DNA from: Lewinella sp. IMCC34191
Lineage (GTDB): Bacteria > Bacteroidota > Bacteroidia > Chitinophagales > Saprospiraceae
DNA length: 64,000 nt
NCBI RefSeq assembly: GCF_003390935.1
Contig: NZ_QNQZ01000001.1
Coordinates: 1 to 64,000 of the forward strand
Reading direction: 5' to 3'
Made by a program: the position numbers and the translations under genes. The first letter of the stretch is position 1, and every line of letters begins with the position of its first letter. Of this stretch, positions 32,917 to 40,219 are shown one piece after another. The notes beneath the pieces were generated by a model. That model was not told the origin of the DNA and did not search any database. It saw only the letters and a list, made by a program, of their open reading frames with translations.

Positions 32917-34994
32917 TGCGACGGTACACCACGCTATTGGTTTGCCTCGCCTGGACGACACTGGTGTTGGGGCAGTTGACCGACCGCCCCAACATCGTCT
33001 TCATCATGGCCGACGACCTGGGCTACGCCGACCTGGGATCCTACGGGCAGACGGTGATCCGGACCCCAAATCTGGACCGACTCGCCATGCAGGGTACGCG
33101 CTTTACCCAGGTCTACGCCGGCTCCACGGTCTGCGCTCCCTCCCGCTCGGTACTGATGACCGGACAGCACACGGGACACACGACCGTACGCGGGAATAAT
33201 GGCGTCGGCGGGGTAGTAGGGTTGGGAGGGGCCGCAGGGCGTATTCCGCTTCGGACCACCGACACGACCGTGGCGAGCTTACTGCAGGAAGCCGGCTACG
33301 CCACCGGTATGATCGGGAAGTGGGGGCTGGGCGAACCCGCGACGGAAGGGCTGCCCGATCGCCAGGGCTTCGACTACTTCTACGGCTTTCTTAACCAGCG
33401 TCGGGCGCATACCTACTTTCCCGATTACGTTTGGCGGAACAACGAGCGCATCGATTTTCCGGACAACGCGGGCCACCGCAAGCGGGATTATGTACAGGAT
33501 CATTTCCTGGAAGAGACCCTGCGCTTCGTGGACGAGCACCGGCAGGAACCCTTTTTCCTGTACCTGCCCTACACACTCCCCCACGACGACTACGAGATCG
33601 ATACCCTCGGCCGGTTCGCGGACTCACTATCCTGGACGCCCGACGAGCGGGTCTACGCCGCCATGGTGGAACGACTGGACCGGGACGTGGGGAAGGTGCT
33701 TGATCGACTCGAAGCAAACGGACTAACGGACAGGACAATCGTCTTTTTCTGTTCCGACAACGGCGCCGCCCAGCGGTGGGAAGGCCGCTTCGACAGCTCC
33801 GGCCCCCTGCGCGGGCACAAGCGGGATATGTACGAAGGGGGACTACGGACGCCCATGATCGTTCGCTTTCCGGGACACGTACCCGCGGGTGAGGTAAGCG
33901 ACGTCCCCTGGACCTTCGCGGACGTACTCCCGACGCTCTGTGCCGTAGCGAACGTCGATCCCACCGAGCGTGTCGACGGGAGCAACGTTTGGCCGGTTAT
34001 TACGGGGGATACCGACGGACGGTCGGAGATGGACCGCACCTTCTACTGGGAATTTCACGAGGGTGGGTACCAGCAGGCTATCCGCCGGGGACCGCACAAG
34101 ACCATCCGTACCGCTCCGGAGCGCGATTGGGAGCTTTACCGGCTGGACAACGATCCGGGCGAAGCAAACGATCTGGCGGCCGACTTGCCCGACCTGACGA
34201 CTGAGCTGGCCGCGCTGGCGGAAGCCCAACACCGGCCTTCCCCGTACTTCCCCGTCCGCAAAAAGAACCGGACGAGCAAGCTGCTGCTGATTGGTGACTC
34301 CACGGTAAAGAATGGCGCCAAAGACACCGATCTGTGTGGCTGGGGCGAGGTGCTCAGTCCCTATTTCGATTCTTCCTCGGTAGAAATCGTTAATGCCGCC
34401 CGGGGTGGCCGGAGTAGCAAAACCTACTACAAGGAAGGTTTGTGGGCCGACGCGCTCTCCGGCCTGGAAGAGGGCGACTTCCTGCTCATCCAGTTCGGGC
34501 ACAACGACGGTGGCCCCGTATTCGACCAGAAAGAACGCGGTAGCCTGCCCGGCACCGGTCCGGATACCGCCATTGAAATCCGCGCCTCAACTGGGAAGCC
34601 GGATACCGTACATACCTACGGCTGGTACCTGCGGCAATACGTGCGCGACGCCCGCGCGATCGGGGTTACCCCAATCATCTGCTCGATGGTGCCGCGGAAC
34701 AAGTGGCACAATGGTCGGGTGGAAAGAGCCGCGAACGGCTACGGCGGATGGGCGGAAACAGTTGCCCGCGAGGAGGGGGCCTACTTCATCGATCTCAACG
34801 AGCGCGTGGCGAAAGTGTACGACCGCATCGGAGAGGAACGGTTGTGGGCCGGATACTTCGGGGAAGATCACACCCACACGACCTGCTTCGGAGCGGAACT
34901 GAACGCGCGCACCGTGGCAGCCGCCATTACCGAGCTACCCGTGCCGGGGCTGGCATCCGCGGTGCGGCTGACCGAAGACAGGGGCGTTGATTAG
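32907..34994 (+). CDS. Sulfatase fused to a CE12-type SGNH acetylesterase
   Basis: The 695-residue secreted protein carries two catalytic domains. Residues about 25-450 are an S1-type sulfatase: NIVFIMADDLGYADLG (metal site) and CAPSR with Cys76 as the formylglycine precursor. Other sulfatase blocks are MIGKWGLGE, FFCSDNGAAQ and GLRTPMIVRFPG. Residues about 458-680 are a rhamnogalacturonan acetylesterase-like SGNH domain: LLLIGDSTV with Ser465, GGRSSKTY, LIQFGHND, and Asp654/His657 in DHTHTTCFG. Both sites look intact. It would remove sulfate and acetyl groups from the same glycan. It overlaps the GH31 gene by 10 bp and converges on the sulfotransferase gene with a 2-bp gap. Confidence 0.88.
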   Translation: MGIVRRYTTLLVCLAWTTLVLGQLTDRPNIVFIMADDLGYADLGSYGQTVIRTPNLDRLAMQGTRFTQVYAGSTVCAPSRSVLMTGQHTGHTTVRGNNGVGGVVGLGGAAGRIPLRTTDTTVASLLQEAGYATGMIGKWGLGEPATEGLPDRQGFDYFYGFLNQRRAHTYFPDYVWRNNERIDFPDNAGHRKRDYVQDHFLEETLRFVDEHRQEPFFLYLPYTLPHDDYEIDTLGRFADSLSWTPDERVYAAMVERLDRDVGKVLDRLEANGLTDRTIVFFCSDNGAAQRWEGRFDSSGPLRGHKRDMYEGGLRTPMIVRFPGHVPAGEVSDVPWTFADVLPTLCAVANVDPTERVDGSNVWPVITGDTDGRSEMDRTFYWEFHEGGYQQAIRRGPHKTIRTAPERDWELYRLDNDPGEANDLAADLPDLTTELAALAEAQHRPSPYFPVRKKNRTSKLLLIGDSTVKNGAKDTDLCGWGEVLSPYFDSSSVEIVNAARGGRSSKTYYKEGLWADALSGLEEGDFLLIQFGHNDGGPVFDQKERGSLPGTGPDTAIEIRASTGKPDTVHTYGWYLRQYVRDARAIGVTPIICSMVPRNKWHNGRVERAANGYGGWAETVAREEGAYFIDLNERVAKVYDRIGEERLWAGYFGEDHTHTTCFGAELNARTVAAAITELPVPGLASAVRLTEDRGVD

Positions 34995-34996
34995 TG

Positions 34997-35956
34997 CTAT
35001 ACGGCGTAACCGATCTCCCGCAGTAAGTCCTCCGCGGCATCGGTAGCCGCCTGGTATTTCGCATCTCCCTGGTTCTGCTTGGCAATGCTGATGGAACCCG
35101 TACGCGCCTTGCCAAGCCGCTTGCGCAGGGTAGGGGACATGGAATTGCCCAGGAATCCCAGGATCTTTTCCGCTTCCTCGATGGGGTTACTCACGAAGTC
35201 TTCGTACTTGACCTCCAGGTAGCGGTCCGGGCCCAGGGGGGCCAGGCAGCGTGCGCGCAGGACCATCTCCCGCCACATGATGACGTAGCGGATGTAGGGG
35301 TCGGCACTAATGAAGGTTTCGCGGTCGGCATCCGGTACCCACCAGGGAACGATGGTCCCGTCGACCATGTCGTACACACCGACTTCGGACACCTTATTCT
35401 CGGCCAGCTCGGGCGATTTAAGGATACGATCGGTCAGCGCATCCGGGTAGCGGCGGACCATGGAGTCGGCGTTGTCGCGGCCGTCCCGGATGATGTGGAT
35501 GAAGCGTGCATTCTGGAATTCGGCGGCGAATGCTTCGGCGGCGAAACAGAGGAAGGGTTCCTTATAGCAGAAGATGGCGTTGTCCATGCTCGGCGGTTTG
35601 AGGAACTCGCCGATGGTGTTATTCCGCTCGTACACGTTCTTCAGCCGTTCGCCACGGTAGTAGCGCCGGCGCCAGAACGACTGCCAGAAAATATCGCGGA
35701 TGGATTGCATCAGGGTCTTGACCGCGGCCTGGTTGGGATTGTTGAAGCGTTCCCCGTCTTCCGACATACTGCCTACCAGGTGCATCATCCGGGGTGGTGC
35801 CAGTACACCGACGTACTCTTCCACCCCCTTAATGCCGCCAACGCACTGGCTGAGGAAGGTGGTGCCGCTACGTGGACAGCCGAGGATGAAGATAGGTGGA
35901 TTATCATCCAGCCGGTAGGGGCTGTCTTCAAGCGGTAAACCTAATTTGTTGCTCAT
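34997..35956 (-). CDS. P-loop sulfotransferase family protein
   Basis: The 319-residue product has the PAPS 5'-phosphosulfate loop IFILGCPRSGTTFLSQ (about 22-37) and the 3'-phosphate segment ARFIHIIRDGRDNADSM (about 149-165), with the C-terminal region YLEVKYEDFVSNP. It would transfer sulfate from PAPS to an unknown acceptor in the cytoplasm; there is no signal peptide. Its stop codon lies 2 bp from the sulfatase stop codon on the other strand, with no terminator between. Whether it serves this locus (for example cell-surface glycan sulfation) or is an unrelated insertion cannot be told. Confidence 0.82.
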   Translation of the reverse strand: MSNKLGLPLEDSPYRLDDNPPIFILGCPRSGTTFLSQCVGGIKGVEEYVGVLAPPRMMHLVGSMSEDGERFNNPNQAAVKTLMQSIRDIFWQSFWRRRYYRGERLKNVYERNNTIGEFLKPPSMDNAIFCYKEPFLCFAAEAFAAEFQNARFIHIIRDGRDNADSMVRRYPDALTDRILKSPELAENKVSEVGVYDMVDGTIVPWWVPDADRETFISADPYIRYVIMWREMVLRARCLAPLGPDRYLEVKYEDFVSNPIEEAEKILGFLGNSMSPTLRKRLGKARTGSISIAKQNQGDAKYQAATDAAEDLLREIGYAV

Positions 35957-36033
35957 TGCGTAAGTCTTCGAGGGGTGTAAAGCTGTGGGCCGTAAACAAT
36001 AGGATACGGACGCCGTGCTGGTCTAACGTGGCG

Positions 36034-36041
36034 CAAAGCTA
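36034..36041 (-). promoter_or_regulatory. Candidate promoter -7 element for the sulfotransferase gene
   Basis: On the minus strand TAGCTTTG matches the Bacteroidota TAnnTTTG element, about 78 bp upstream of the sulfotransferase start codon. The -33 region is weak (no TTTG about 19 bp upstream). Confidence 0.4.
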
Positions 36042-36059
36042 GGGTATTTCCGTTTAAGC

Positions 36060-36081
36060 TTTCTACCTGCGCTCCGCCGCC
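36060..36081 (+). repeat. Dispersed repeat copy 2 (core CCTGCGCTCCGCCGCC)
   Basis: Core at 36066-36081, preceded by TTTCTA as in copy 1. It lies in the 135-bp gap between the GH29 stop codon and the sulfotransferase start region, partly in the space where the latter's promoter should be. Confidence 0.75.
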
Positions 36082-36091
36082 CTGCGTTCGT

Positions 36092-37558
36092 TCAATATAC
36101 GGACAGGCGGGTCAGGATAGGTGGTGCCAGCGCTTCGGTGATCTCGATAACCAATTCGTTGACGGTCACCGGTTCTACGGGGAGAATTCGCTGGTAGCCG
36201 ATCGTTTTCCCTTCCCCGATCACCTGCTCCCGGCCATCGACCATCGCCAGTACCCGGAAGCCGGCCACGCGCTGTCCGAGCGGAAGATGCTCCTGGAGGT
36301 GGACGTAGGATACGGATTTGGGTTCCAGGAGGTTGACGGTAATGCGGCCCGTGGTGGTGGTATCGTCGGTGGTCCAGTACGTCTCGGGGTCACCGTCCAG
36401 CAGGTTGGCTGCGGCGTAAGCCTCGTGGTTACCGCGGTGGTGATCCGCCAGGGCGATGGCGTCGGCTGCCAGGTCATTGGCGAAGGTTGAGTCGATCAGT
36501 TCCCGCCAGCGTCGCAGGGTAGCAACGTCGTTTTCGTGGATAAGTCCGCGGCGATCGGGCGGTACGTTCAGTAGCAGTACCGACCCTCGCCCCACGGAGG
36601 TCAGGTAAATCTCGAATAGCTCCTCGGGCGTCTTCACGCGATCGTCCTCCTCGGGGTGGTAGAACCAGCCCGGGCGGATGGAAACGTCGACCTCGGCGGG
36701 AATAAAGGATTTGGCACCCGGCGTCCCGTGGTTCAGCAGGTCTTCGATTCCGGCTTTCCCGGCGTAGAGGGTATCGGTATCGATGGTGTTCCAGTTCGGG
36801 TCGCCCACGAAGCCCCGCTCGTTGCCCACCCAGCGAATATCGGGCCCCGCGTCACTGAAAATGATGGTTGAAGGATCGGGCTGCAGGTCGCGGACCATCC
36901 CCAGCGTAGTGGGCCAGTCGTAGTAATAGCGGCCGTTGATGGCCCGCTTCTCATTGGCGCCGCCGTAGTAGCCGTCACCGCCGTTGGCCCCGTCAAACCA
37001 CATTTCGAAGATCGGCCCGTAGTTCTCGAATACCTCCCGTAGTTGATTACGGTAGTACGTGATGTAGGTGCTGTCGCCGTAGTCCTCCCGGTTGCGGTCC
37101 CAGGGGGAGAGGTAGATGCCGAACTTCATATCGTGGGCGCGCGCGCTTTCCTCGACCATGCCCACCAGATCGCCCTCGCCATCCATCCAGGGGGATTGCT
37201 CCACCGAGTGGTCGGTATATGCGCTGGGCCAGAGTACGAAGCCGTCGTGGTGCTTGCCGGTCAGGACCACCCCCATAAACCCTACTTCGCTCAGGACGCT
37301 CATCCACTGATCGGTATCGAGCTCGGTGGGGGCGAAGATTTCGGGACTTTCGTCACCGAAGCCCCATTCCAGGTTGGTGAAGGTATTCGTGGTGAAGTGG
37401 ATGAAGGCATTGGTTTCCATGGCCAGCCACTCCATCTGCGTCTCCGTGGGCAAAGCCCCGAAGGGCTCGGGGGGCTCAGGGGGCGGCGGAGCGCAGGATA
37501 AAATGCCGATCACAACGATCGAGGCGGCGGTGGGGAGCAGTGCGGATAGTCGGTTCAT
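36092..37558 (-). CDS. GH29 alpha-L-fucosidase
   Basis: Secreted retaining alpha-L-fucosidase. From ATG at 37558 the product has 488 residues with a lipobox ILSC (Cys22) and a Pro/Glu-rich linker. The GH29 barrel shows NAFIHFTTNTFTNLEWG, TGKHHDGFVLW and the nucleophile Asp189 in EMWFDGANGG. From about 375 a C-terminal discoidin/F5-F8-like carbohydrate-binding domain follows (ANLLDGDPETYWTTDD). A TTG seven codons earlier is in frame, but the ATG fits the signal sequence. The lipobox region is encoded by a copy of the dispersed repeat. It follows the lactonase gene by 17 bp as an operon. Confidence 0.92.
   Translation of the reverse strand: MNRLSALLPTAASIVVIGILSCAPPPPEPPEPFGALPTETQMEWLAMETNAFIHFTTNTFTNLEWGFGDESPEIFAPTELDTDQWMSVLSEVGFMGVVLTGKHHDGFVLWPSAYTDHSVEQSPWMDGEGDLVGMVEESARAHDMKFGIYLSPWDRNREDYGDSTYITYYRNQLREVFENYGPIFEMWFDGANGGDGYYGGANEKRAINGRYYYDWPTTLGMVRDLQPDPSTIIFSDAGPDIRWVGNERGFVGDPNWNTIDTDTLYAGKAGIEDLLNHGTPGAKSFIPAEVDVSIRPGWFYHPEEDDRVKTPEELFEIYLTSVGRGSVLLLNVPPDRRGLIHENDVATLRRWRELIDSTFANDLAADAIALADHHRGNHEAYAAANLLDGDPETYWTTDDTTTTGRITVNLLEPKSVSYVHLQEHLPLGQRVAGFRVLAMVDGREQVIGEGKTIGYQRILPVEPVTVNELVIEITEALAPPILTRLSVY
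37482..37502 (-). repeat. Dispersed repeat copy 3, inside the fucosidase gene
   Basis: The core, read on the minus strand at 37497-37482, is identical to the other copies. This copy and copy 4 also share TTTAT before the core, 21 identical bases in all. Here it encodes the lipobox/linker segment SCAPPP of the GH29 protein. Confidence 0.7.
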
Positions 37559-37575
37559 AGCTTTCTCTGAGCCGC

Positions 37576-38418
37576 TCAATCTACAGACCGTGCAGGGATA
37601 CCGTAAAACTCCGCGGCATTTTCCCCGAAAATCGCGCGCTGCTCGTCATCGGACAAGTCCGCGCAAGCTTCCTTCAGGGCGTCCATTTGCGCGGCGTAGG
37701 AGGCCGCAACGAGGCACACCGGCCAATCGGAGCCGTACATGACCCGTCGCGGTCCGAAAGCCTCTAACACTTCCCGGACGTAGGGCCGGAGCAGCTGCGG
37801 CGTCCAATCCCGGCCCGGAACTTCCGTTACCATGCCGGAAAGCTTGCACCACACGTTCTCGTGGCGCGCCACGGCCCGGATCTGGCTGACCCACTGCCGG
37901 TCGGGCTGGCCGGCAATCACGGGCTTGGCCAGGTGATCGATGACGAAGGACTGGTCCGGGAAAGCACCGACGAGTCGAACGCTTTCCGCCAGTTGATCGT
38001 GGTGGATGAGAATATCGTAGGTGAGGTCAAACGACCGGAGTTTGGCTATTCCCCGGCGAAAGGCTTCCCCGTCCATGAATTCGGGCGGCTCGGCCTGCAC
38101 GACGTGGCGCAGGCCGACCAGTTTTTCCGCCTTCTCGTACTTACTCAGTTCATCGGCCAGGCTATCGCTGCGCAGGTCCGCCCAGCCGACCACCCCGTGG
38201 ATGAAGGCATACTGTCCGGCCAACCCAAGCAGGAAGTCCGTTTCTTCGTACGACTGATCGGCCTGGACGGCAATGCATCCGTCAACGTCGTTGGCGTCCA
38301 GCAATGGCTGCAGATCCGGCGGAAGGAAATCGCGTCGGATAGCCTGCATGGATTCGTCGATCCAGGCATCGCGTACCGGGTCGTAGTTCCAGAAATGTTG
38401 GTGGGCGTCGAGGATCAT
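37576..38418 (-). CDS. Amidohydrolase-family lactonase, L-fuconolactonase-like
   Basis: The 280-residue product is a cytoplasmic TIM-barrel metal hydrolase of the COG3618 type: MILDAHQHFWNY (metal-binding HxH), IHGVVGWADL, GLRHVVQ, VIDHLAKP and VMYGSDWPV are the family's blocks. The family opens sugar lactones, L-fucono-1,5-lactone being the best-known substrate. Next to a fucosidase gene this suggests the oxidative fucose route (fucose to fuconolactone to fuconate), although no fucose dehydrogenase or fuconate dehydratase is in view. Rhamnonolactone is an alternative. ATG at 38418 is chosen over an upstream frame extension that has no family match. Confidence 0.82.
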   Translation of the reverse strand: MILDAHQHFWNYDPVRDAWIDESMQAIRRDFLPPDLQPLLDANDVDGCIAVQADQSYEETDFLLGLAGQYAFIHGVVGWADLRSDSLADELSKYEKAEKLVGLRHVVQAEPPEFMDGEAFRRGIAKLRSFDLTYDILIHHDQLAESVRLVGAFPDQSFVIDHLAKPVIAGQPDRQWVSQIRAVARHENVWCKLSGMVTEVPGRDWTPQLLRPYVREVLEAFGPRRVMYGSDWPVCLVAASYAAQMDALKEACADLSDDEQRAIFGENAAEFYGIPARSVD

Positions 38419-38503
38419 GGATGGTGGGTATAGCCTGCCGCCCAATATATCAACCGCCGCGCGATAGCAGGGAATTACGGCCCGACCTCGGTTCCCGACC
38501 GGG

Positions 38504-39025
38504 CTAGTTTACCCGTACGAAAAAGTAGTCGATTACCTGATCGGTCACCGAAGTTGCTCCGCCAACGGACCGGGTGACGGCTCCTCTGGCTTCGATCTGC
38601 AGATTGGTATCCGTGAGGGAGACGATGGTCACTTCCTGGCGCTCCTCTCCCTGGTTAGCGGTCAGCACCATCTTGTCGCCGGTGACCTCAAAGGTTCCGT
38701 TGGAGAATATATCGGCCATGTTCACCACCTGGGAGGTCGTCTGACCGAGCATATCGAAGGTCATTTCCATATTCATCGAACCGCTTACGTTGAACTGTTT
38801 GCTGGAGGTGAACTCGATTTCGTAGGTGGTAGGCTGAACCATCAGCAGGGTCAAATCGGAATTGAATTCACTGCCGCCGAAGGAAGTGGTGATTTGTCCG
38901 GCTCCCGATCCGGCTTCCATCTTCCAGGTTCCGACGATGTCGCCGTTATAGGTGCTGACCTCGTCCTTGTCGCAGGAGGTGAGGAGGATGGGAAGACAAA
39001 AAAGGAGGTATACAAGTGTGCGCAT
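38504..39025 (-). CDS. Lipocalin-like lipoprotein
   Basis: From MRTLVYLLF the product has 173 residues with a lipobox LLTSC (Cys at about 17) and repeated beta-rich segments (VGTWKMEAGSGAGQITTSF, FEVTGDKMVLTANQGEE). This is the pattern of Bacteroidota lipocalin-like domains that measure a 'W(K/E)...' start strand. No function is known. It is arranged in tandem with a second small lipoprotein of similar build 65 bp upstream, suggesting an old duplication. The frame is open further upstream (to 39094), but only the chosen ATG gives a signal peptide. Confidence 0.75.
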   Translation of the reverse strand: MRTLVYLLFCLPILLTSCDKDEVSTYNGDIVGTWKMEAGSGAGQITTSFGGSEFNSDLTLLMVQPTTYEIEFTSSKQFNVSGSMNMEMTFDMLGQTTSQVVNMADIFSNGTFEVTGDKMVLTANQGEERQEVTIVSLTDTNLQIEARGAVTRSVGGATSVTDQVIDYFFVRVN

Positions 39026-39090
39026 AGTGTAAGGGGGTGAGCGGGTAAAAAGAATGAAATGCATAGAAGCGGCCGATCGGAAGGGAAGGG

Positions 39091-39606
39091 TCACCTACGC
39101 TGATAAATCTGAGTGGCCTGACTGCGGGTCAGGTAATAGGGCATGTAGAAGGAATCGATGACATCGTATGAAATCGCCAATTCACTGTCGTTCAGGGTGA
39201 CGACGGTGGACGCCTGGCGATAGCCTTGTTCGTCGGTAAGGGTGAGGGTCGACCCCGCGAGTTCCCAGCTGACTAGGCCATTGATGTTTCCGGCGTTGAT
39301 TAAGGTGTCCCGTTCGCCGCCGTTCCTGTAGCTCCGTTCCAGGGTGGTAGCGCCGAGGGAAGTGACTTCTTGGGGATTTTCGTGAAAGCTTAGCCGGTAA
39401 TTCGATGGCTCGATCATTCGCGTATCGATAAAACGGGAAGCTTCGGCCGAATCCTGGGAAAGGTAGGTGATCAGCCCGGTAGAAGATACCATCTTCCATT
39501 CTCCGACGAGCCGGGCGGGGGGCTGCGGTTCGGTGGTATCCGGATCACAGGATACTACCAGGACAGCGAGTAGTCCACTTAAAATGATTAGGCCAAGCGG
39601 ACGCAT
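39091..39606 (-). CDS. Lipocalin-like lipoprotein, second copy
   Basis: The 171-residue product has a lipobox VVSC (Cys at about 20), followed by LVGEWKMVSSTGLITYL and beta-rich segments such as SWELAGSTLTLTDEQG and ASTVVTLNDSELAISYDV. The order of motifs (VGEWKM, middle ESS/N-rich part, LTLTDEQG, TLNDSELAI) parallels that of the neighbouring lipoprotein, so the two probably share a fold. Function unknown. Its start lies 613 bp from the divergent gene at 40220. Confidence 0.7.
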   Translation of the reverse strand: MRPLGLIILSGLLAVLVVSCDPDTTEPQPPARLVGEWKMVSSTGLITYLSQDSAEASRFIDTRMIEPSNYRLSFHENPQEVTSLGATTLERSYRNGGERDTLINAGNINGLVSWELAGSTLTLTDEQGYRQASTVVTLNDSELAISYDVIDSFYMPYYLTRSQATQIYQRR

Positions 39607-40219
39607 ATTGCGGTTATGTGGGTCATGTCAGTGGGGAGGTAAGCGGAAGCTATGGATACATGAGCTTATCAGCGGATACCTAAAGACAAAAGAGCATTAG
39701 GTATCACCGTATTATCCTAGCCTTCACAAGGTATCCCGAAAGTTGAGAAATTAGGAAATCCTGGTATGCCATCTTCAGACTTTAACGTTGTGATTAATTT
39801 TGATTAGGCGGTGTTTTTAATGCATAATCCGCGGGTTGTCATTTTTCGGTATTGAAGCAACGGCGGAATGCGTGTTTCGAATTTTTCCCTCAACTCGTCT
39901 CTATTCCGCCTCTACCAAATGATTCATCTATGAGTCGTTCTTTCCGGTCGCTAAGCCTCGGCCAAGCTGCTTAAGCAATGCACGGTATTCGGTGATAGAA
40001 TACCTCCTATCGACCGGTCTACAACGGGCTGCCCGGGGCATCAGAGGCTGAATAGGGTGCCATTCAATAGCCCCGAAACGAGGTATGCTGATCCTACCTG
40101 CTGTACGGTGCAAAATGCCGTGGCAATTCCGGGTCGTGACGATGGCTGGGCGGAGCGTAATGAAACGGGGTTGCAGGAAATTTTGGTCAGTTACTACCTT
40201 GGGGGCTCAATCCTTCCAG
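39607..40219. other. Divergent intergenic region
   Basis: 613 bp between a minus-strand lipoprotein and a plus-strand propeller protein. It is richer in A/T than its surroundings in its first half. Short open frames on both strands (for example 39928-40113 minus) show no family resemblance. Promoters for both genes must lie here, but I see no convincing TAnnTTTG pair. Confidence 0.5.

Noticed and set aside
39928-40113. Minus-strand open frame in the divergent gap
   Set aside because: 61 codons with no recognisable motif, overlapping the leader of the propeller protein gene; the ending (EYRALLKQLGRGLATGKND) looks protein-like but is not enough.
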